Origin: Physcomitrium patens
Lineage: Eukaryota > Streptophyta > Bryopsida > Funariales > Funariaceae
Length of the DNA stretch: 64,000 nt
Direction of reading: 5' to 3'
Assembly (NCBI RefSeq): GCF_000002425.4
Contig: NC_037271.1
Location: forward strand, 4,825,582 to 4,889,581
Shown here: positions 1-12,659 of the stretch, piece by piece
How the letters are laid out: each line of letters starts with the position of its first letter
Numbering within the stretch: the first letter of the stretch is position 1
Notes under the pieces: generated by a model
Told to the model about the DNA's origin: nothing
What the model saw: the letters and a program-made list of their open reading frames with translations, nothing else
The model's database searches: none
Made by a program: the position numbers and the translations under genes

Positions 1-2554
1 GAATGGAGGAGCTCAAGTATTGAGGGAATGTCGGTGATTTCTTGGATATAAATATGAATTCATGGATGATTATGGGTTCTAATGCCATCAAGGCAACACT
101 CTGCACGCTTCAAAGAGAGGTCATCAAGTCTTAACGACGTTGTTAAGTGGACTTCAGCCATGAGTGTGTTGTATCTACTCGGCATTTGAGATTGAACCAG
201 AGTTTAAAGTCCAAATCGGTGATTCTCTAGAGATGAAAATGTGCTGGGTAAAGATAGTCGTGATTGTGCATTTATTTAAAGGTGAAGTGATTCAGTTGAG
301 TACTTTTATTCTGACGCTTTGTTTTATTGTGGAGAAGAAAAACAGATTCTCCACCTGGCATTGTCTGCCACTAGCAAGTATATTCTAATTCCAAGCTTCG
401 AAAACTCTACGTTTTTCATTTACAATCCAATCAAATGACATTGTTGAAACAAGACTTCCTGAGAGCATAAAATTTGTTTCAACTGAGAGCAGCAGAATTC
501 TCTTTAACCCAGGCTCCACACTTCTTTCGTTGTGTGGTGCAACTGCGAGGTGGTCATTTCCTTCTGTCGAAGGTCTTCTTAAATGTCATACCATCTCCTA
601 CTTCGTTTATCATACTCGCCAATCAAGCTCCTCGCTGAGATATTCAACATAATCCAACTGTACCTGCAATTACAAAGTCGATTTGGGAATAATAATTCTC
701 AGTCTGTTTCTATAATTTTACCACAATAATGTAAAGGGTGATCATCAACCATGGCAGGATGATGTCGAATTACTTCAGCTTTTATCACTCTAACTTCCTT
801 CACAACTTTCAAGTAGGTTCCCATGACGGCGAAGTTGCTGCGTTGAAGATAGGATCACTGAAACAACAAACAAGCTTTTGGTGATCAAATTGACATTGTT
901 GTGGTTCGTCCCCCTCCTGATGTGATTAGTTGCGTGCCACTGAGATTGAAATTGAGGGCTGCCTTTGCCTACGAGATGAAGCTTGAGGATATGAAGAGGA
1001 CAAGGATTGACCGTCACATGGTTTCAGAAAAGATTTTTTTTGATGAATTGACAGTAATCCTTCTTGACTGTTCAGATTTCGTTTAGTAAATGATATTTTG
1101 TTCAACTGTAAACTTCAAACTTTTGGAGTATAATTTAGGTTTCGCCATTTCACATCCCAGTTCTGTGGCCCACAAATTCTCATCTAGCAACCATAACCAG
1201 GTTTTTCCTACAGTAAGCAGAATTAATGGATTAGACTATGCCTCCAATTATACAATTGAAGGTTATTCAGAACTTACCCCAAATAGCCTCTAGAGATACT
1301 AAGTAGCAGTTTCCCAGAGACATCATGCAAGAGAGCCTCCACTTGTAAGATATGAAGTGTTAGTGAACAGATGTTTTGATAGATTCACAAAGAATTGAAC
1401 TTCGGTTTGGGTAACCTCTGGGACATCAGAGGGCTACGATATACCACAGGAATGTTGAGTTAGTACACAAGCAATTGGAGAACCCGTTCTGAGTTGGAAA
1501 ATTGACAAATGCCAAAGTTTTTCATTGTATTATCCAAAAGACATTTGTGACAAACAGCATTGAATAAGTAACCAATTGGTTACACGATGGTATGGAACTA
1601 AAGTTGTTATCACATATATCTATCTTTTGCTAGTATAAAATATACAATGGTCTACACATCATCGCTTCCATATCAAGTGCTAACTCTACACCTACTATTT
1701 GAGGATATAATACAAACATCAGTAATGTAGGTCAGAAACACGTTTGACCTTAGCGATCAACTGGTATCCCGAATTACACATAGAAAAGCTTACCGTATGG
1801 GCAAGCTTTACAATAAGAACGTATAAGATTAATTATGTTGCCTATATTATCAAGGGTGTGAAAGAAAATACCAGGAATGCCTGAGGAACAGATCAGAATG
1901 AATGTCCTCTGAGAGTGGTTATCAAAAAAAATGCTAACCGTTATTAGTTAATTTTAACCAATAAATTCATATCATTAATAATTGCAAAATTTTAAATTTG
2001 AAACTTATATCAAATAAATCTAGTAGATGTTTTAGCACTAAATAGCATTCTTTAGATATACCATTCTATGGCATCAATTTTTTTCTTGTACATTGCAAAA
2101 GACTCTTGATTTAGAATCTCTAGCAATTCCCCATCTAAAGAACCTTCATTGATAGAAAATTTACCTGATTTTGATGTAGATTCATTATTTGTTAGTTTTC
2201 TACTTTTAGAGCCTTCATTAGCATTTACTTAATTTAATCTTGATGTAAATTTACTATTCTTTGGTTTGCTACTTTTAGCACCTTCACAAGTAGTCTCTTT
2301 TCTATCACTCTCCAAAGCTTGTTAGAAACCATCAAATCAATCAAAACAAAAATCATATACAAAAAAATTCAAAAACAAATTCAAAAAATTCATACTTTTA
2401 GATCTAATCTCCAACTTTAAAAATTATTTCAAATACTCTTTGATAAGATGATGAAAATGGAGATAATGTTAATAAATATTTAGAACTTTAGTCTAAATTA
2501 CTTATATTGTTGTTTATAAGAATGTAAAAGTATTTGTCAAAGTTATTATTTACA
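1..2554. other. AT-rich region without a convincing gene
   Basis: No reading frame here could be tied to a known family. A stretch at about 880-1,086 on the plus strand reads as protein-like sequence (a VVRPPPDVISCVPLRLKLR-like run), but I found no splice-consistent partner exons, so it may be a gene relic or chance. From about 1,920 the DNA becomes strongly AT-rich. Two related stretches (about 2,163-2,216 and 2,237-2,284) repeat a TTGATGTA...TTTGCTACTTTTAG pattern. Nothing else is supported. Confidence 0.5.
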
Positions 2555-2559
2555 CCTTC
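2555..2559. repeat. Target-site repeat, left side of element 1
   Basis: CCTTC directly precedes the outer LTR edge of element 1. Its partner is CCTTT at 23,550-23,554, a 4 of 5 match. The two flanks sit 21 kb apart and bracket the whole nested stack, which supports treating 2,560-23,549 as one original insertion. Confidence 0.6.
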
Positions 2560-3088
2560 TATCAAGGACATGAACTTCAAAGAACTAAAAGATTAATACA
2601 ATCTTGTGTCACGTGAAAAGATTAAAATATCACTCAAAGATGATATATTATTAAATTGAAATGGCTTTTGCAAAGCACAAAAAGATTAGTAAGTCTTGAA
2701 ATAAGACTAAATACTAGAAAGGCATTAATAAGAGTAAAGAAGGCTTTACTCTTGCCTCCATATATACTCTTAACTAGGAGTTATGTAGCCATGTCCTATA
2801 GAACCTCCAAAACATATTGACTTTACGAAATATGTATCTTAACTTATAAGATATATTTTCTATATATACTCCACATAGTTAGCTTATTATATAAGCTATC
2901 AATACGTGGTTAACTTATTGACCAAGTTTTTAACTTACTAATCAAATACAAATACATATAAAGTCAAAGTAATATCTATAAAACTTTTATAAAGCTTTTC
3001 TAATGAATATTATGAAATGAATCTACTTTTATCTACTTCTACTTAATAATATAGATAAATATTAGGATAAATATGTATATTCATGATA
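2560..3088 (-). repeat. 3' LTR of element 1
   Basis: 529 bp, minus strand. It starts TATCATGA (TG changed to TA) and ends ATGTCCTTGATA. It aligns along its length with the LTRs at 17,785, 47,990, 53,794 and 58,862. It keeps the TATA box and the downstream inverted repeat (2,729-2,739 with 2,744-2,754). Confidence 0.8.
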
Positions 3089-6000
3089 TTTTCTTCTTTT
3101 TTAAGAATAAATTCAATGAGGAGTAATTATCATAAGTTGAAAAAATCAAAGATTTGGAAAATAGTATTTGCAACATACTTTAATCTTTGTTCTCTTCAAA
3201 GATAGTAGATAGGTCTTCTCAACCATTGATAGTATCTCATACTGAGACAGAAAGACCAATTTGTTATTTGATTGTTGTAGAGGCTTTCATAACTCCCTTC
3301 AAATAAAATATATTTGGAACATCGTTAGAAGTCATTCCTATCTCTAATAAAATCACCAAACATTAGAAATTTCTTCCAATGGTGTGATATCAAATACATT
3401 ATATATTACCATCTATTTGAGAAAAGACATGATGTTCTTGAGGATCTTCATTTCAATTATGATATCTTGAAGGTTGTAACAATTACAATATATTGTCCAA
3501 TAAATTAGTAAATAATAGCTCTTAAGTTGAATATTTTAGTTATTATTTTTCTATCTCCTTAGTATCACAAATATACAAAAGATACAAACAAAAGTAGAAG
3601 GTAGGATGCTATCTTTTGTAAATCTTTTTTCTTTTATAACAAAGATTTTTTATTCTTTATCTTAGTTTTAATGGGTGTTGTCAATGAAAAGACTCAATCT
3701 TCTTTATTGGATTTGCATGATTCTTTCTTGGCTCCTATGTATATTTATTAATATCATATTTGTACTAATGAACAAGATATTTTAATCTAATTTAATTTTG
3801 CCTTAAATCTAAGATTTCTTCGACCTCAAATTCTTGATTATTATCTACTTTAATAGGAAGAGGTGGTATTTATCTTCTTTCCAAGATATTTACTATCTTA
3901 TATGGCTCAAGAAGAGACACATGGATATGAAATGGATCTTCATAAACTTTAACAAATATAATCAATAAGCAAGAAGATTGACTTATTGACAAATACAAAA
4001 AGATTTAAACCTAAAATAGTCCAACTTGTCACAAGGACAAATAGTCTTGATATTATGATGAAGTAGCTATACTTTATCACCTATAATGAATTATTTCTTG
4101 TAATAGGCATCCATATTGATCTTTTGTTGTTCTTGAGCTTCTTTTAATTGTGCCTTCATTGTTGTATGTAGCTCTCACAAAAGATTTGTCAAATCTTTTA
4201 CTATAAAATTATCAACTTTTGAAAAGTTAATAGTAAAAAAATCATAGATGATAACCATAATTCTTAAAAAAAAATATTAAATAGGAAAATGTACCAAATT
4301 ATTATACACGAATTATGCCAATGGCAAAAGAATTGTTCAATCATCTTGATAATAGTTGAAGGTACACCTCAAATATTGTTCTAGAACTTGATTCATCCAT
4401 TTTATTTGCCCATCAATTTGAGGATAAAAAACCAAAGAGAGCTTTATATCCACCTTTAAAATTTTAAAGATAATTCTCCAAAATCTTGATATAAATTGAT
4501 TTTTTTAATTTGATATAATATTCTTCCATAATCTATAATAGCAATAAATATTATCAATAAAAACTTTAGCCATTTCTTTATAAGCGATAGATTTTGTACA
4601 TGATACAAAATAAGCTATTTTAGTAAATTGATCTACTATCACAAATATAAAATCATATAAATTTAAGACTAGAAGATTTGTAATAAAATCCATAGAAATA
4701 GAAGACAATGGTTGTTCTAAAATAGATAATAATTGGAGAAGTCTATAAAATTGATGACAAGGATTTTTTGAACTTGAACAAATATCACATAATTATAAAG
4801 AGTCTTTAAGTACTTTTTACATTTAAAGCTACCAAAATTCTTTTGATATTAATTCCAGAGTCTTATTATATCTAAAATATTTAGCTATTAAAAAGATATG
4901 AAGAGTTTGAAGAATACGTAATTATGCTTTACTTTTGAGAATATATAATCATCTCTCAAAATATAGTAGATTATTGTTGAACTTAAACTTAGAAGTATCA
5001 TGTAACTTAGAAGAATTATTCTTAATATTATGAACAAGAAGATCAAAGAACATACATGATTGATTTTGCTTGATATAGGTTGAATCTATGGTCAATGTTG
5101 ATTTTATTACTCAAAGATGAAAATGCTTTGGCTTCAAGAAAATCATTCTTTCTTCATCAAAAGCTACATTTCTTTCTTTTGGTGCAAGATAAAAACATCT
5201 AAAAAAGATGTCTAATAAACCTTGTTATTTTTTGAATTGATAAATAATCTTGAAATCAAATCTTAATAAAGACATGCTCCAATGGACTTGGCAACAATTC
5301 AAAATATGTATTAACATGAAATACTTGAGGTTTTTATAATTCATATACATGATGTTGGACTGAAAGCACCTTCTAGATAATGTACCATTTTTACAATGAA
5401 TCCATAATTGTAAGAAGTTCTTTGTCATGGATCTAATAATTAACCTTTCTTATTGAAATTTTTTTGAAATGAAAAGCTACTCAATAGAATTTGATATTTA
5501 TTTTTATTTGTAACAAAAAAATAGCTATAGTAAAGTCAAATGCATTTGTTTCTATGAAAAATACCTTGGAAAAGTTGATGCAATATAAGATTGGTGTGGA
5601 AATAAATAATACCTTTAAGGCTTCAAAAGATACTTCAACTTCTTTATTCCACTCAAGTTTATCTTTACATGTTAAGCATATAAGAACAGCAACAACTTGA
5701 AAAAATTTCTTGATAAGATTTAATAATAATTGGAAAATTTTAAAAAATATGATATATTTTTAATTACTTTTGAAATCTTTTAATCTATGATAATTTGGAT
5801 CTTTTAAGGATCTATCAAAAAACCATTGTTTGAAATGATATATCCTAGAGAATCAACTTGAGTAGTGTAAAATACACAATTTTCCATCTTGGCATATAAT
5901 TCTATTTTTCTTAATTTTTGTAACATGTAATTAATAAGAACTTTATGCTCTTTTATATTTTTAGAATAGTTTAAGATATAATTTAAATAATAAAAGACAA

Positions 6001-6889
6001 AATTATTAAGAAACTTATAAAAGACATAATTTATTAGATTTTGAAAAGCAATTGGCATATTCATAAGTCTAAGAGGTACAACATTATATTCAAAATGTCC
6101 AAACCTTATTCAATATATAATTTTCTATTTTTTTTCTTTTTTTAATATATACTAGATTTTATATTCTTCATAGATCTATTTTTATATATATATATATATT
6201 TTTAATTTAGTTAATAAAAAAATCTCAAAATCAAGAATAGAAGATATCTATTTTTTGTAGAGATTATATTGAGTCTTTCATAGTCTACACACATTTGCAA
6301 AGATCCCTTTTTTTTCTTCACAAATAAGATAGGAATTCCAAGTAGAGATTTAGAATGGAGTATGAAGTTATCAGCCAAATTTTTATTAATATATTCCTTG
6401 AGTGCAGCCAACTCATTTTATAATAGGTTATAAATTTGTCTAAATAGTGATTGAGCTCTTTCTTGAAGCTTAATAGAATAATTATATGGATATTATTTTA
6501 AAAGAATATATCTATTTTTTTCCAAAATCATCTTAATAAACTTGATATTGGTTTGGAATGTAACTTAAAATCTTTTTTCCATCAACAATAGATAAGGTAT
6601 ATATAACAAAAGTCGATGTTTCTTTTGCAGCAGGCATGAAAGTTCTTACACCTACTAATAATAATTTGGATATATTAATCTTATGGATTTCTATTTAAAT
6701 AGTAAAACCTTAAGCTAAAGCATGAAAAGAATCAAGATTGCAAGAAATCGAATCTATTTGAGGGTTATAAATTTTTAATTATAATAATCCAAAAAATAAT
6801 TGAGTTATAAAGAAATCTAATCATATTAAATTTTATTAAATTATTATAACCACTAGTTGCTACTTCTATAAAAATAGTTTCAAGCGTAA

Positions 6890-6894
6890 CATCC
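6890..6894. repeat. Target-site repeat of element 2 (left copy)
   Basis: CATCC at 6,890-6,894 is repeated exactly at 14,303-14,307 on the other side of element 2. The sequence on both sides of the pair joins into continuous protease-region sequence of element 1, confirming the insertion point. Confidence 0.9.
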
Positions 6895-7191
6895 TGTTAG
6901 GGACATAGTCCTTAGAACCTTCCAGAGACAAGTTTCTAGAACCTTCTAGAAACAAGTCTTTGGAACCTTTTAGAAGCTTCCTAGTTAGTAGAAGTTGCTT
7001 GAGAAGCTTCCTAAATAGGAGTATATATTAGAATCGAGGCTGAAGAGTTCTTCAGTCTCGACAACACATCTCTTGGAGCTCTAGTTCATCTCTCTGGTGT
7101 TGTTCTTGTATTCATCTGATTGATCTAGTTCTTGCCAGTTCTTCTTGAACTTCTTGTTAGATCTCGAGACTGTATTTCTGTGTCCGTGACA
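6895..7191 (+). repeat. 5' LTR of element 2
   Basis: 297 bp, TGTTAGGG...CGTGACA. It contains three 24-bp tandem units (6,913-6,936, 6,937-6,960, 6,961-6,984) with TTCTAGAA-type cores, a TATA box at about 7,022-7,028, and an 11-bp inverted repeat with a 4-nt loop (7,035-7,045 and 7,050-7,060). The LTR has no obvious sequence identity to the LTRs of elements 1, 3, 4 and 5, but the same layout. Confidence 0.92.
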
Positions 7192-7204
7192 GTTTGTCGA
7201 GACT
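7054..7204 (+). promoter_or_regulatory. Predicted transcript start and complementary self-primer site of element 2
   Basis: AGTCTCGACAA at 7,054-7,064 lies about 32 bp after the LTR TATA box, where plant transcription normally starts. Its exact reverse complement TTGTCGAGACT lies at 7,194-7,204, two bases after the LTR end. That is the position of a primer-binding site, and 11 nt is the length of the self-primer known from Tf1 of fission yeast. No TGG-initiated tRNA-complementary site is present there. The priming role is inference. Confidence 0.6.
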
Positions 7205-7243
7205 TCACTCACCTCAGATATCAGAGCTAGTTTCTTCCTCGTT

Positions 7244-7427
7244 AGAGTGCGGATTACCCCTCTGCTTCGAAGTGTACTAGCATTTTAGAAGTTGCGGATT
7301 ACCCTCCTCTAAACTGATACTTCTTTTGTTATAATATTGAAGTCTTATTCTTCTTAGAAAGAGTGGATTACTCCTTTTCTTGAAGCTCTTAAGGCATTTT
7401 AGAGGTTGCGGAGTACCCTCCTCTAAA
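7244..7427 (+). promoter_or_regulatory. Reiterated hairpins in the leader of element 2
   Basis: Four short inverted repeats lie between the 5' LTR and gag. Three are clear: AGAG/CTCT at 7,244/7,260; TTTAGAAG/CCTCTAAA at 7,284/7,306; TTTAGAGG/CCTCTAAA at 7,398/7,420. A weaker one is AGAAAGAG with CTCCTTTTCT at about 7,356-7,380. Each encloses a similar loop, GCGGATTACC or a close form. Elements 4 and 5 have matching hairpins in the same place. A role in RNA packaging or dimerisation would fit the position but is not shown. Confidence 0.5.
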
Positions 7428-10400
7428 CCAATACCTCTAAACCAATATTGTCTTCTTGTAGAGTCATTTTTGTCATTCTCTTAGAATGGTCGAAGGCCAA
7501 GACATTAGTATGACGAAAAGTTTGGAGTCCAAGTTAGATGCTATCATGAATGCCCTCGCTACATTATAGCAAAGAACTGTAGAGATTGAAGGAGTCGTGG
7601 CAAGGCTTCATAATGATGGAGTATCTGGGATGGCACAATCTAGGTTGCACCAGCCTCAAACTTCTGCACTTAAAGAAGCAACTTTGCCTCAAGTTCGACA
7701 AGCACTGCTGGTTCTACAACATAAGGAGCCCCGAGTTAGCCTTCAGGACAAGTTCGATGGTACGCGTTCCAAGTTTCGAGGATTCGTCAATCAAATTAGG
7801 TTAATAACAGTTTTACAGCCCGAACGCTATCCAACAGAGGAATCACGTGTTGGACTTGTTGGAACCTTACTTATAGGGCAAGCTCTATCATGGTTTGCTC
7901 CTTTATTTGAGAAACGATCGTCCATACTAAACAACTTTGAAACCTTTTAGGAGACATTTTCGAAAGTATTTGGTTAACATGACAAGGTTCGATGGGCTAC
8001 AACAAAGATCCGGTCACTATGACAAGAGATGTGCTCTACATCAGTCTATGCATCGGACTTCAAGCAATTAGCATGTGACATCAATTGGGACGAAGAAGCG
8101 TTGATGAGTCAATTCTATTGGGGTTTAAGGGACGATGTGAAGGATTTGCTGTTAACTCTTCCTGATCCGCAAATGCTCAACGAAGCTATTAGCCAAGATG
8201 TGAAGTGCGATCATCGCCTATTCCAACGCCGCCAAGACCAACGTTTAAGACAACATACAATTCGCTACGCCCCAACTATGTCGGCAAGCAGCGTGAATTC
8301 ACATTCAGAGGTAGAAGATATGCAAATTGATGCGGTACGTGTCAAATTTCTTACTCTAGAAGAAAAAAAGCGGCGTATGGAGGAAGGTCTATGCTTGTAT
8401 TGCGGTGAAGAAGGCCACAAAGTTGGAAACTGCTCCAAGAAGCAAAATCGACGTATTGTCAGGACTAGGGCGCATTTGTTCAAGAAAATGATGATGCCCA
8501 GCCGCAATAGGAACCGTGCGGTTGGACAGTGAAATATTGCAACAACAACCAGGTTCCTTTCTTTCCGCTCAACCTGTCCTTTGCTTTACAATCCCTTTGC
8601 TTATTGGCCCTCAAAAACTGAGAACCTTAGCATTATTAGATTCAGGAGCATCTACTTGTTTCTTAGACGAAGAATTTGTAAAGTGACATAAGATCCCTTT
8701 AGTACAAAAATCCAAATCTGTTCACGTTGAGGTCATAGATGGGCGACCTTTATTGTCCGATAGTATCACCCATGAATCAAAACCTATAGAAGTGACGTTC
8801 AAGGGCCATAGTAGTCATATTATTTTCAATATTATTAAAACCCCATCTAATCCTGTTATTCTTGGTCTTTCTTAGTTGGAAAAGCATAACCCATCTATAG
8901 ATTGGAGGTTGCGAAAGATGACCTTTCCTACAAAACGACCCAAGAACAAGCCTAGTAAAAAACCCCGAATAGAGAAATTTTTATTCATTGGAGCAAGAAT
9001 GTTTATAAGATCGTCTAAGGAAGGCATACCATTTATCATTTATGCGGCTCCAACTACCGGGGAGAAGATCTCGACAGCAAGTATACCTGAGTAATATAAG
9101 GATTTTAAAGATGTGTTTTAAAAGAAGAATGCTGACATGCTACCAGAACACCGACCATATGATTGTGCCATAGACTTGCAAGAAGGAGTACAACCGCCTT
9201 TTGGCCCAATCTACAATCTATCGCAGATAGAGTTGGCGGAGTTGCGGAAGTACATCGACGAGAATCTAGCCAAGAACTTCATCCGTCATTCAAAATTGTC
9301 AGCAAGAGCACCCATCTTATTTGTAAAGAAGAAAGATGGCTCGTTGCAGATGTACATGGAATATCGAGACCTCAACAAGGTAACAAAGAAGAATCGTTAT
9401 CCGTTACTCTTGATTTTTAGTCTCTTAGAACAACTTGGATGTGCAAGGATCTTTACAAAAATTGATCTAAGGGGAGCTTACAACCTCGTACGAATCAAGG
9501 AAGGAGATGAGTGGAAGACAGCGTTCCGTACTAGGGTATGGCTATTTTGAGTATAATGTCATGCCCTTTGGTCTTACCAATGCTCCAGTGGTCTTTCAAC
9601 ATATGATGAATGATATTTTCCAAGACCACCTTGACGATTTTGTTGTCATCTATTTGGATGATATTTTGATATTCTCCAAAAACGAGGAAGAGCATGAAAA
9701 GCACGTTCGTTTGGTCTTAGAGAAACTACGCGAGCGAGGACTATATGCCAAGTTGGAGAAGTGTTTATTTCACCAAATAGAGATGGAGTTTTTGGGATTT
9801 GTTGCGACTACGAAAGGCTTGAAGATGGACCCCAAGAAGGTGGAAGTAATCGTGTCTTGGGAGGTTCCGAAGACGGTTAAAGACGTACAATTCTTTCTTA
9901 GTTTTACCAACTTCTATCAAATCTTCATCAAGAATTACTCTCAAGTTCCTGCTCCTCTCACTCGATTGACATGTAAGGATAAGCTGGAATGGAGACCTTT
10001 AGCGGAGAAGGCGTTTCAAGACCTGAAGTCTGCATTTATTTTGGTTCCAATCTTGGTACATGCAGACTTTACAAAGGCCTTTTATTTGAAAATTGATGCT
10101 TCGGATTTTGCTTTGAGAGCTGTACTTTCATAAATGGGAGAAGACAAGAAGCTCCATCTGGTTGCATTCTATTCTCGAAAGTTCTCTGTTGCTGAAATCA
10201 ATTATGAGATCCACGATAAGGAACTTCTTGCTATAGTGGATTCTTTCTAAGAATGGCATCACTTTCTTGAAGGAGCTGCACACCTAGTGACCGTATACAC
10301 AGATCACAAGAATTTTGGAGTATTTCATGTCGGCTTGAGTTCTAAATCGACGTCAAGCTCGGTGGAGTATGTTACTATCTAGGTTCAATTTTATTATCAC

Positions 10401-12659
10401 TTATCGACTTAGAAAGCAGCAAGGACTATCTGATGCCTTATCGAGAAGATCGTATCTTGTACCAAAGGCTGGAGAAGCAGCGTTTGATCAATAATGTATG
10501 ACATTGTTGAAGCCAGAACAATTTCAACTTTGTGCTACTATTGTGCCAATTGATGCTGACTTCCTAAATCAAATATGTGCCGTGACCATTGAAGATTCAG
10601 TAGCCATTGATATTAAGCAGCATGCCAATGACGACAAGTTCAAGGTGGAGGGAGATCTTTTATACTTTGAGGAGCGGTTGTATATCCCAAAAGGACCAGT
10701 ACGACTCCAAGTTCTTCCATCTCGCCACAATTTTCCAACTCTGGGAAATTTTGGATTCAACAAGACCTTGGAGCTTATTTCTTGAGATTTTTGGTGGCCC
10801 CAAATGTGAAAGGATGTGAAAGATTTTGTCCTCTCCTGCGACATCTATTCAAGATCCAAGAATCCTCGGCATCGCCCTTATGGACTTCTACAGCCATTGC
10901 CGATTCCACGTCGACCATGGTCTTCAGTTTCCATCGACTTCATCATGGACCTGCCATAATCGAACTCATTTGATACCATATTTGTTGTGGTAGATCGACT
11001 TATAAAGATGGCGCACTTTGTCCCTTGTAAGAAGACATGGTCCAGTGAAGTCACAGCAAGGTTCTTTCTCAATAATATGTATCGATATCATAGACTATCT
11101 GATCATATCATATCAGATCGAGGAACCCAATTCGTATCAAAGTTTTGGAGATCTCTCTTTGAGATACTGAAGGTGGATATCAAGCTTTCTTCGGCTTTTC
11201 ATCCTCAAACTGACGGCCAAACGGAACGGGTGAACTAAGTCTTGGAACAATACTTACGATACAGCATCAACTATCAGCACAATAATTGAACCACATATCT
11301 GTCGCTAGCCGAGTTTGCTTATAACAACACCTTCCATGCATCAACTCAATAGACACCATTCTTTTCCAACTATGGGTATCATCCGAAGCTTGATTTATTG
11401 AGTCTGTCAACAAATAACAATCCAACAGCTGAAGGATTTGCGAAACAACTATTAGAGCTTTAAAATATGTTGAAGCTTCAATTACAATCTGCTCAAGAAT
11501 CCTATAAGGCGTCTGCAGATAGATTTCGGAATCAAGCACCTACTTTCAAAATTGGAGATAAAGCATGGCTTCTTCGACGGAATATCAAGACTAAGCGACC
11601 ATGTGATAAGTTGGACTATCAAAGATTGTGACCATTTATCATCCAGAAGCAAATCAATCTAGTGGCGTACCGTTTGGAATTACCGGCTTCTATGAAGGTA
11701 CATCCAATCTTTCATGTTTTTCTGTTGGAGCCTTATCGAGAGTCGTCTTTTTTTGGAAGAGTGCAATGTCCGCCACCTAGTATTGAGATCAAGAACCACG
11801 AGGAATACGAGGTTGAAAAGGTGTTGGATTCATGGCAAAGGTGGGACAAGTTAGAGTATCTTGTTCATTGGTGCGGCTACGACATTAAGGAGCAAACGTG
11901 GGAGCCAGCTGAAAATTTTGCCAATGCACCGCAAAAGGTACAGGAGTTTCATCAACAACATCCTCATAAACCTAAGCCGATTCGATGATAGCTTCCTTCT
12001 AAAGCTTACTCACCCAAGAATATAAGAAAGGGAGAAAGCACCACCAAAATTCGTAGTTGATGTAGTTATTTTCTCGAAGATAAAGTAGAATTTTTTCAGT
12101 AGCCATAGTTTGGTCTTCTGATATAGATAGCCAAGAGATAGATACTATGCCAGTCAGATTATCTCAACCGACTAGCTCACGAAAGCAACCTCGAGATGAA
12201 GAACTGCCTACACCACGATGACGATGGAGGATACCAAATAACCGATCACTGGTGATTGTATTCGAGTTTGAACCTGCTTACGATGGTCAGCCAGAAGGCG
12301 TATTTGTAGGATAATTTCACAATGAGGACACGAAAGTTCATGCTTGGTCAGAAGTTGAAGGAGTGGGCTACTACCATTGGCTTCAAGGGCTGATGAACCA
12401 CTTGCCTTGTGAACAACAGTTGGAGTTTATAGCAGACGTTGTTGTGTTGTAACACGAGTATACCGTGAAAATATAAAAAAAAATAAACTTTTATTAATGT
12501 TCAGTTACCTCAAATATTGGGAGCAACGACCAACTCCAGTGCAAATACTGAGTGGTCAGGTTCAGTCACCCCGTTACAGTCAGCCGGGGCATACTGAAAT
12601 GCTTCGTTCGATTCCAATAACGGGAGTCAACAGGAAGAGAAAGGACCAATTCACACGAC

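Noticed and set aside
7216-7230. TATCAGAGC after the 5' LTR of elements 2 and 3, like the plant initiator-tRNA primer site TGGTATCAGAGC
   Set aside because: It lies about 27 nt beyond the LTR end, lacks the TGG that pairs with tRNA CCA, and is absent from element 5. The self-complementary site at the LTR edge fits position and covariation better. Kept only as an alternative.
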